Below, piece after piece: positions 1-4,335 of a stretch of DNA of 5,174 nt; positions within the stretch are counted from its first letter, which is position 1, and every line of letters begins with the position of its first letter. The stretch is from Bacteroidaceae bacterium (GTDB lineage: Bacteria; Bacteroidota; Bacteroidia; Bacteroidales; Bacteroidaceae). Both the position numbers and the translations under genes were made by a program. Location of the stretch: the NCBI GenBank assembly GCA_028709135.1, contig JAQVXN010000167.1, positions 1-5,174 of the forward strand, in the 5' to 3' direction. The notes under the pieces were generated by a model. That model was not told where the DNA came from, searched no databases, and saw nothing but the letters and a program-made list of their open reading frames with translations.

Positions 1-8
1 AATATAAC

Positions 9-16
9 TACCTTTG
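9..16 (+). promoter_or_regulatory. Promoter -7 box of tRNA-Asp (Bacteroides type)
   Basis: TACCTTTG is an exact match to the Bacteroidota -7 consensus TAnnTTTG. It would place the transcript start near position 22, about 28 bp before the tRNA. The matching -33 TTTG box would fall before the window begins, so only half of the promoter can be seen. A small inverted repeat, CTCG-CTAT-CGAG (19-30), lies in the leader. Confidence 0.6.
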
Positions 17-49
17 CACTCGCTATCGAGAACGATTTGCAATGCGAAC

Positions 50-123
50 GGTGTGGTAGTTCAGTTGGTTAGAATACCTGCCTGTCACGCAGGGGGTCGC
101 GGGTTCGAGTCCCGTCCATACCG
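50..123 (+). tRNA. tRNA-Asp (anticodon GTC)
   Basis: A complete cloverleaf can be drawn. The acceptor stem GGTGTGG (50-56) pairs with CCATACC (116-122) with one G-U pair. The D stem is GTTC/GAAT (59-62/72-75). The anticodon stem CCTGC/GCAGG (77-81/89-93) encloses the loop CTGTCAC, with anticodon GTC at 84-86. The T arm is GCGGG-TTCGAGT-CCCGT (99-115). The discriminator base is G123. CCA is not encoded: the next bases are CAA, so it must be added after transcription. The gene is intact, as expected if an element inserted at its 3' end restores the tRNA sequence. An integrase gene lies directly downstream. Confidence 0.97.
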
Positions 124-129
124 CAAAAT

Positions 130-176
130 AAAGCTCTAAGTAAGTTATTATCAACTGCTTGGAGCTTTTTCTTTTT
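130..176 (+). terminator. Intrinsic terminator of tRNA-Asp
   Basis: AAAGCTCTAAG (130-140) pairs with CTTGGAGCTTT (158-168) over 11 bp with one G-U pair. A further AGTT/AACT pairing (143-146/153-156) tightens the loop. The T-rich run TTTTTCTTTTT follows (166-176). It starts seven bases after the tRNA and therefore serves the tRNA transcript. It also insulates the downstream integrase from tRNA read-through. Confidence 0.85.
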
Positions 177-180
177 GATT

Positions 181-200
181 AGGGGCGAAATAAGGGGCGA
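181..200. repeat. Paired AGGGGCGA direct repeat
   Basis: Two exact copies of AGGGGCGA (181-188 and 193-200) are separated by four bases (AATA), a 12-bp period. They are the only G-rich words in an otherwise AT-rich leader just after the tRNA terminator. The position, between the tRNA attachment site and the integrase gene, fits a protein-binding site used in recombination, such as an integrase arm site. That role is inferred from position only. Confidence 0.6.
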
Positions 201-336
201 CTTTTGATTTTGCATCAACTATTTGATTTATTGGTATTTGGATTATTTTTCTTCGCAATAAAGTTTTGGAGATATTTTTCTAATCACAGAAACTTTACTA
301 ATTTAGCCCATGATTAAGCAATAAAGCGAACGAATT

Positions 337-1545
337 ATGAAGCCATTTTCAGTAAGAGCGTGCATAAGGACTGATAAGCCAGCATTAAAGAACGGCAAAT
401 ATCCCATCTATTTACGAGTTCGGGTGTCGGGAAGTGAAACCAAAATCCCGACTGGGTACGAAGTCGAAAAAAGTCTTTGGGATTCCAAGCTTCAACTTCC
501 TAAGAAAAACCCTCTCCAAAATGTACTCAAAAAAGAAATAGATAGTTTGGAAACTTATCTGCTTACAGAGCAAAGTACAGGCGGAGAAATATCTATCAAC
601 CTTGTAAAAGACTTCTTTGCCGGCAAGAAGAAAATTAAGCCTGAACATGAATCCTTTTACGACTACTATCTGAAATTCGTAGAAGATAAGAAAAGAGAAG
701 GCAAGGCTCACGATACTATCAGAATCTACAACGGCACATACAAAATTCTGAAAGAGTTTGCTCCCAAACTTAAAATATCCGATATTACTCTTCGCTTTGT
801 ACAAGACTTCGATGCTTATCTTCGGGATAAGAAAGGAAATGAAGATGGAGGTCGGGAAAACAAGCATAAGAATATACGAGCCGTCATACTGGATATGCTC
901 AAACATGATATAGCCGTAAAGAATCCATACGCAAAATTTAAGATGCCGAGAGCAAAGATTAGAGAGGTGTATCTCGAATTTGACGAGCTAATGGCGTTAC
1001 GGGATTTAAGACCTAAGTTCGAGGCAGGAGCAACGAAAAGAATCGTGCTACAAATGTACCTTTTCGGTTGTTATACAGGTTTACGGTTTTCGGATATTAT
1101 AGACCTAAAATGGTCTCACGTTAATTTAGACACCAATCGAATAAAAAAAGTACAAGTCAAGACAGGAGACCCAGTTACGGTTATTATTGAGCCTTGGGCA
1201 AGGTCTATCCTTTTAGAATTTAGCAATAGCAAAAAGAATGTCGGTACAAATAAGCCAGTTTTCAAAACTTTGTCAGAGCCAACCGTAAATCGGAATCTGA
1301 AAATATTGGCAGAAATGGCTAACATTCACAAGGTCATTACATTTCACACCTCACGCCATACTTTCGGAACGTTAAATATTCTCGAAAATCCTGACAAAGT
1401 CCTTCTCGTTTCAAAGCTCTTGGGTCATGCCGATATTAAAACAACAATGATATATTTTAACGATACTGATAAACTGATAGACGACCACGCAAAGAATGGT
1501 AGCCAGATTTTTAGTAGCAATAATTCTAAATCTTCAAAAGAGTAA
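337..1545 (+). CDS. Tyrosine recombinase (integrase) of an integrative element
   Basis: This protein of 402 residues would integrate and excise the element by site-specific strand exchange, probably at the adjacent tRNA-Asp. The domain order is typical of Bacteroides mobile-element integrases: an N-terminal arm-DNA-binding domain (about 5-90, with KNGKYPIYLRVRV), a SAM-like core-binding domain (about 105-200) and a C-terminal catalytic domain (about 215-385). The full catalytic set is visible: Arg250 in CYTGLRFSD, Lys275 in VKTGD, His337 and Arg340 in FHTSRHTF, His364 in LLGHADI and the nucleophile Tyr373 in MIYFN. The length is normal and nothing is broken, so the enzyme is probably active. 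The start ATG has only an A-rich region upstream and no clear Shine-Dalgarno, which is common in this phylum. Its stop codon directly abuts that of the convergent gene. Confidence 0.95.
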   Translation: MKPFSVRACIRTDKPALKNGKYPIYLRVRVSGSETKIPTGYEVEKSLWDSKLQLPKKNPLQNVLKKEIDSLETYLLTEQSTGGEISINLVKDFFAGKKKIKPEHESFYDYYLKFVEDKKREGKAHDTIRIYNGTYKILKEFAPKLKISDITLRFVQDFDAYLRDKKGNEDGGRENKHKNIRAVILDMLKHDIAVKNPYAKFKMPRAKIREVYLEFDELMALRDLRPKFEAGATKRIVLQMYLFGCYTGLRFSDIIDLKWSHVNLDTNRIKKVQVKTGDPVTVIIEPWARSILLEFSNSKKNVGTNKPVFKTLSEPTVNRNLKILAEMANIHKVITFHTSRHTFGTLNILENPDKVLLVSKLLGHADIKTTMIYFNDTDKLIDDHAKNGSQIFSSNNSKSSKE

Positions 1546-2262
1546 TTAGCAACAAAGAATAAATGATATAAAATCCTTTCCCTTAGGGGTTAGCTTGTCT
1601 TCTAAGGCATGAATAGGATGACCATTGGTTTGCAATTTTGATAATGAGGCATTATCAGCAATAAGTCTATTACTTTCAAGGTAGTATATGCTTTCTGCAA
1701 TATCTTCTTTTGATGCGTTTAATAATTCACCCAACATATCTATAAAAAAGTATGTTCTGGTATGGGTAATCATATTCCTATATCCAGGCGTTGGAGCGTT
1801 AGGGTCTTTTATCTTCTCCCCGTTTTGCCGATTGAATTTTGACGGGTTTTGAAGAACTCGTAGGATTAACAACTCTAAACCATTCATTTGCTCTAATATC
1901 CTCAAATATTTTTCCGTTTTATCATAGCTACACCCTTTTGCGATAATACTATTGAGCAAAATATTTCTGAACAAGACTCTCTTCTCCTCTCTACGTTCAT
2001 TTACAATATGCTTGGCGGTTTGCTCAAATACATCGAGAAAATCAGGTTGATTGACATATGATTCATTGATTTGCTCTTTAATCTTTTGGACTTCCGTTTC
2101 CAAAGCAAGATAAAACTCCTCAAGCCGTTCATGCTTTCTTTTGGCTTGGATTGCTTCTATATCTGACCAAACGGAAGTTAAAGTACCTCCAAGTACAGGT
2201 ATCATTGCCGTGATACCTTTAATCGCTACTACTCCTTTTTCAATAATGTTCTCTTTCTTCAT
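1546..2262 (-). CDS. Uncharacterised protein with hydrophobic N-terminus, Abi-like architecture (possible cargo)
   Basis: I do not recognise a named family for these 238 residues. Near the N-terminus is a hydrophobic, glycine-containing segment (about 11-32, VVAIKGITAMIPVLGG) that may touch or insert into a membrane. A basic turn (KRKHER) and a long, charged, probably coiled helical region (about 41-105) follow. The C-terminal part looks like a winged helix and ends in LTPKGKDFISFI (224-235), a pattern seen at the end of many small wHTH or DUF proteins. This layout resembles uncharacterised or abortive-infection-like proteins, but a defence role is only an inference from architecture and from the position between an integrase and a replication gene. 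The stop codon abuts the integrase stop with no gap. The start ATG has AGAGGG about 14 bases upstream, which is a weak ribosome-site candidate. The protein ends in two cysteines. Confidence 0.85.
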   Translation of the reverse strand: MKKENIIEKGVVAIKGITAMIPVLGGTLTSVWSDIEAIQAKRKHERLEEFYLALETEVQKIKEQINESYVNQPDFLDVFEQTAKHIVNERREEKRVLFRNILLNSIIAKGCSYDKTEKYLRILEQMNGLELLILRVLQNPSKFNRQNGEKIKDPNAPTPGYRNMITHTRTYFFIDMLGELLNASKEDIAESIYYLESNRLIADNASLSKLQTNGHPIHALEDKLTPKGKDFISFILCC

Positions 2263-2274
2263 ATCTCTATATAT

Positions 2275-2287
2275 GCCCTCTTAGGGC
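2275..2287. repeat. Small inverted repeat GCCCT-CTT-AGGGC
   Basis: This perfect 5-bp inverted repeat with a 3-base loop lies 13 bp upstream of the minus-strand start codon at 2262. The first 8 bases, GCCCTCTT, occur again at 2412-2419 beside the large hairpin. It could be an operator, or a small hairpin in the leader of the minus-strand gene. A short T run follows on the plus strand, but the stem is too short for a confident terminator call. Confidence 0.4.
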
Positions 2288-2417
2288 TTTTATCTGCCTT
2301 TTACAATACTTTTCTCTCGAACGCAAAGCCGAATAAGCCCACGAGGGCGAAAAGCGAAATTTCGGCATAAAAACGCTTGAGCGAAAATTTGCGTCAAAAT
2401 TTACTTCGTAAGCCCTC

Positions 2418-2448
2418 TTCTAAGGCTTCGTTTCACTCAGCCTTAGAA
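2418..2448. repeat. Perfect 10-bp inverted repeat (hairpin)
   Basis: TTCTAAGGCT (2418-2427) and AGCCTTAGAA (2439-2448) are exact reverse complements around an 11-base loop, TCGTTTCACTC. No T-run follows on either strand, so this is not an intrinsic terminator. AAGCC just to the left (2410-2414) could compete for GGCTT (2424-2428), allowing an alternative fold. Rolling-circle origins often expose the nick site in a hairpin of this sort, and a Rep-type gene lies nearby. The function is inferred. Confidence 0.65.
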
Positions 2449-2516
2449 ATACGCCCACCCTCCAATAATTTAGGAGCCTTATAAAGCCAGCATCACATTT
2501 CGGTACCCCTACTATC

Positions 2517-2550
2517 GTTTACCGAGATTAAAGCTCAACGAAGGGTAAAC
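2517..2550. repeat. Inverted repeat GTTTACC / GGTAAAC with inner stem
   Basis: GTTTACC (2517-2523) pairs with GGTAAAC (2544-2550). Inside it, GAG (2524-2526) can pair with CTC (2534-2536), giving a stem-bulge-stem. It is preceded by the palindrome GGTACC (2502-2507). It lies between the 10-bp hairpin and the three CTTTGCGTTT repeats and may belong to the same control region. Confidence 0.45.
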
Positions 2551-2577
2551 AATATACTGTATCCTCAATCCATAAGC

Positions 2578-2686
2578 CTTTGCGTTTAGATTACCACAAG
2601 GGCTTTATATTATCTGGGTCGTGCTTTGCGTTTCAACTCCGATTACAGAAACTTATCTTTGTTATTCTCTGTTATTCTTTGCGTTT
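2578..2686 (+). repeat. Three CTTTGCGTTT direct repeats (iteron-like)
   Basis: CTTTGCGTTT occurs exactly at 2578-2587, 2624-2633 and 2677-2686, at steps of 46 and 53 bp, close to 4.5 and 5 helical turns. Copies 1 and 3 extend to CTTTGCGTTTnGATT. Copies 1 and 2 are both followed by GATTAC at different distances. A degenerate inverted copy, GAACGCAAAG, lies at 2319-2328. GTTATTCT is also tandemly repeated at 2661-2668 and 2671-2678. Three exact 10-mers in about 110 bp are unlikely by chance in unconstrained DNA and suggest binding sites for the replication initiator or for the HTH protein encoded nearby. Confidence 0.6.
2631..2661 (+). promoter_or_regulatory. Candidate plus-strand promoter in the intergenic region
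   Basis: TATCTTTG (2654-2661) matches the Bacteroidota -7 consensus exactly. TTTC (2631-2634), one base off the -33 TTTG, lies 19 bp upstream. Transcription would run rightward into the AT-rich stretch and then antisense to the 3' end of the replication gene. No coding gene follows in this direction, so a small or antisense RNA is the only product one could propose. A six-position match in AT-rich DNA can arise by chance. Confidence 0.3.
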
Positions 2687-2860
2687 CGATTGTATATTAC
2701 TACTGATATGCCCAATTCGCAATAGCATCCAATTATACAAGGGTTGTTCTGTACATTCCTTATTGTATTTCAATATTCCCCAAATATAAAGGAGCAAAAT
2801 TCTCGCAGTTAATACAACCGCCCAATATATGGGGTATTATATATATTGTTATACTATGTA

Positions 2861-3886
2861 TTATAATTCTTCTTTATTAATATCGTCTGCTTGCTTGAAG
2901 AGAATTTTGGATAAAGCATTTATGTCAAGATTTTCTTCTTTTCTTTTTATCCTCCTCAAATCTTTCAAAATATCAACTTTGAATTTATTGGTATTGTACT
3001 TCCGAAGATTATTGAATTGAAAAATGACTTCCAATGCTTCGTTTAACAATCGACTTCTTGCACTTGCCGTACTTCTTCTTAAGCAATTGACTTCAAATGA
3101 CACGAAACCATCTACTTCTAAAACACGAGCTATCATATATTGCTTTGAAGTCATCTCTTTACTCATCACAAGTTTGTTCAACAAAACAACCCGACTTAAT
3201 TCTTTCGTCCAAAAAGTGTATAAATGAAGATAATTATCCAAAATATCTCCGATAGTCTTGACATGAGCCATATCCTTGTTAATGAAAGATTGCTTATCAA
3301 ACATATCAAATTCCAATCTGAAGAAATTGTAATCTTTATCGGCAAGTGCTTTGAATGCTTTTTCTTTTGCCTTCTGGTCGTACTTCCCTTTTTTTCTATT
3401 CTTATCTAACAGTTCTTGGGCTTTGTCGTACATCTTCAATTCCATATCTTCTCCTATGAAGCCGACAGTTTCGCAAGCGAAATTATATCTTTTGAAAGTA
3501 GAGTATTTTACAATCATCGGAACAAGTTGCACCGCAGGAATACGTGGCCTGATAATCAAGCCTATTTCGCATTTGGTAAAAGTGGCTTTGCGAAATTCAT
3601 CAATAGATATACCCAGAGCTTTCGATATTTTCAAGAAGGCTTTATTGGCTGATTTTTCTGTCAAATCTAAAAGGGAAAAACCTCCAAAATACCATTTGCG
3701 AATACTATTCTCAATAACAAGTTCTTGTCTTTGAGGTTTATACTTCAACAAAAGATAAATTTCCTTTTCCTCTCCTTCGTGATTGTACAATCTATAAACC
3801 TCACTATTATATGACTTTCCTTGTAATTCACAGTTTCTGAAATGCCCTTTGAACCTTCGGAGTGTTATTTTGATATTGTCAATCAT
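2861..3886 (-). CDS. Rolling-circle-type replication initiation protein (Rep_trans / phage gene II-X-like)
   Basis: This protein of 341 residues likely nicks one strand at an origin and starts rolling-circle replication of the excised element. It begins MIDNIKITL, the short strand typical of filamentous-phage gene II and X proteins. Further landmarks are a core strand TKCEIGLII (104-112), then VGFIGEDMELKMYDKAQEL (141-159), which matches the '(Y)xG...lriYDKxxE' signature of Rep_trans and gene II/X proteins, and FFRLEFDMF (188-196), matching the 'R-x-E' strand. Tyr153 with Asp154, Lys155 and Glu158 is the best candidate for the nicking Tyr motif. The C-terminal third is basic and helical. The start ATG overlaps the stop of the upstream HTH gene (ATGA), so the two are probably translated together. 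No classical His-hydrophobic-His motif is seen, as in other Rep_trans-like proteins. It could serve as an integrated-element relaxase rather than a phage initiator. The family call is from motif recall only. Confidence 0.7.
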   Translation of the reverse strand: MIDNIKITLRRFKGHFRNCELQGKSYNSEVYRLYNHEGEEKEIYLLLKYKPQRQELVIENSIRKWYFGGFSLLDLTEKSANKAFLKISKALGISIDEFRKATFTKCEIGLIIRPRIPAVQLVPMIVKYSTFKRYNFACETVGFIGEDMELKMYDKAQELLDKNRKKGKYDQKAKEKAFKALADKDYNFFRLEFDMFDKQSFINKDMAHVKTIGDILDNYLHLYTFWTKELSRVVLLNKLVMSKEMTSKQYMIARVLEVDGFVSFEVNCLRRSTASARSRLLNEALEVIFQFNNLRKYNTNKFKVDILKDLRRIKRKEENLDINALSKILFKQADDINKEEL

Positions 3887-4221
3887 CTTCTTTCCGCTTT
3901 CTGATTTGCTATATACTCCTCAATATCTTTCTTGTTAAACATGACGCTTTTTCGCCCGTCAATCTTCACATAAGGGAAATTGTCATACATTCTCATTCGA
4001 TAAAGAGTAGAAGCCGAAATTTCAAGCATACTGCACACATCTTTTGAAGAAAGCAAATCGGTTGAGTTTTTCTCAACTTTTTTTTCTTTCTTTATTTCTT
4101 TGAGTGTCAGGGTAGCTATTTGGGTCTGAATATCAAACAACTTTTCAGTCATAACAAGAATCCCCTTTTGATAGGCTTTTTGTCGCTTGATTAATTTTTG
4201 AATTTCATTGACTTCTTTCAT
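3883..4221 (-). CDS. Helix-turn-helix DNA-binding protein (MerR/excisionase-like, HTH_17 type)
   Basis: From the chosen start the protein has 112 residues. The N-terminal half (about 1-55) is a charged, probably coiled helix. The C-terminal half is a winged HTH: SSKDVCSMLEISASTLYRMR (58-77) followed by the wing FPYVKIDGRKSVMFNKKDIEEYI (82-104), the standard pattern of excisionase/AlpA-like proteins. Such proteins in Bacteroidota islands sit beside rep or mob genes and bind origin or attachment DNA. The frame is open for 14 more codons to an ATG at 4263, but that part contains the promoter -7 box (4251-4258), so it would not be in the transcript. The ATG at 4221 has GAGGAAA nine bases upstream. 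Its stop overlaps the Rep start by four bases (ATGA). It may recruit Rep, regulate its own operon, or act as the excision factor. Confidence 0.85.
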   Translation of the reverse strand: MKEVNEIQKLIKRQKAYQKGILVMTEKLFDIQTQIATLTLKEIKKEKKVEKNSTDLLSSKDVCSMLEISASTLYRMRMYDNFPYVKIDGRKSVMFNKKDIEEYIANQKAERR

Positions 4222-4230
4222 GAACAGAAT

Positions 4231-4237
4231 TTTCCTC
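4231..4237 (-). promoter_or_regulatory. Ribosome binding site deciding the HTH gene start
   Basis: On the minus strand GAGGAAA lies nine bases before the ATG at 4221. Shine-Dalgarno sites are uncommon in this phylum. Together with the promoter position, this one supports the internal start over the longer frame beginning at 4263. Confidence 0.65.
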
Positions 4238-4250
4238 AAGTTATATCGGT

Positions 4251-4281
4251 CAAAGATAATCATTATTTGAGAACTGACAAA
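4251..4281 (-). promoter_or_regulatory. Bacteroides-type promoter of the HTH-Rep operon
   Basis: Reading the minus strand, TTTG (4278-4281) is followed after exactly 19 bases by TATCTTTG (4251-4258), a full match to the Bacteroides primary-sigma consensus TTTG-N19-21-TAnnTTTG. Transcription would start near 4245, about 25 bases before the ATG at 4221. The -33 box lies within the T-run of the preceding gene's terminator. The spacer contains the TATTTGAG arm of an inverted repeat, which could be an operator. Confidence 0.75.
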
Positions 4282-4316
4282 GAAAAAGACGACCCAAAAG
4301 CCGTCTTCCTCAAATA
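4264..4316. repeat. Inverted repeat TATTTGAG / CTCAAATA around terminator and promoter
   Basis: TATTTGAG (4264-4271) and CTCAAATA (4309-4316) are exact 8-bp reverse complements. Between them lies the terminator stem. One arm falls in the promoter spacer. It may simply extend the terminator fold, or the two arms may be paired binding sites for a repressor of the operon. Confidence 0.5.
4279..4307 (-). terminator. Intrinsic terminator of the TonB-domain gene
   Basis: On the minus strand AAGACGGC (4307-4300) pairs with GTCGTCTT (4293-4286) over 8 bp with one G-U pair and a TTTTGG loop. TTTCTTTG follows immediately. It lies 29 bases after the stop codon of the gene upstream and ends that transcript just before the HTH-Rep promoter. 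The plus strand has no T-run after the hairpin, so it is one-directional. Confidence 0.8.
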
Positions 4317-4335
4317 AATATAGATATTTGATTGT

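Larger units (their letters stand above)
99..336 (+). other. Candidate left attachment junction and integrase leader
   Basis: The T arm and 3' end of the tRNA are followed by about 210 bp without a gene, and then by a tyrosine recombinase reading away from the tRNA. In Bacteroidota integrative elements this layout usually marks the attL end, with the crossover core in the tRNA 3' half. The leader is AT-rich and contains TTGATT three times (175-180, 204-209, 223-228), ATCAACT twice (150-156, 214-220) and AGGGGCGA twice. Such short repeats are plausible integrase arm or excisionase sites. No second copy of the tRNA 3' end (attR) was found elsewhere in the window, so the exact core is unknown. 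No convincing integrase promoter was found. Confidence 0.5.
2263..2860. other. Structured intergenic region, candidate origin or control region
   Basis: These roughly 600 bases hold no convincing gene: the longest open frames are about 69 codons, lack recognisable features and have poor start contexts. The left part (about 2315-2550) is richer in GC and dense in short inverted and direct repeats, including the palindrome CGAAATTTCG (2355-2364), CGCT-TG-AGCG (2374-2383) and AAAATTT twice at a 12-bp step (2384-2402). The right part (about 2690-2860) is very AT-rich, with CCCA-ATATA-TGGG (2821-2833). The region lies just beyond the 3' end of the replication initiator gene. Hairpins plus iterated repeats next to a Rep gene are what one expects of a replication or transfer origin. 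That function is inferred. Confidence 0.55.

Noticed and set aside
222..251. Possible integrase promoter: TTTG (222-225) and TATTTTTC (244-251).
   Set aside because: The -7 box lacks the final G and the spacing is 18 bp. In such AT-rich sequence this match is weak, and other equally poor matches exist (TAATTTAG at 299-306).
412..906. A 164-codon open frame on the minus strand.
   Set aside because: It lies entirely within the integrase gene, whose domains and catalytic residues are clear. The frame is rich in Phe and Ile and has no recognisable feature.
2781..2788. TATATTTG on the minus strand, an exact -7 box match that could drive a long leader toward the gene at 2262.
   Set aside because: No TTTG box occurs 19-21 bp upstream and the leader would be over 500 bases. 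It is probably a chance match.
2580..2789. A 69-codon plus-strand frame in the intergenic region.
   Set aside because: It starts at a non-ATG codon inside one of the repeats, has no ribosome site and has no recognisable domain. The low-complexity, Leu/Ile/Phe-rich composition is expected from AT-rich DNA.
3351..3734. Open frames of 78-127 codons on the plus strand opposite the replication gene.
   Set aside because: They are antisense shadows of a gene with recognisable motifs and operon coupling, and have no start-site support.
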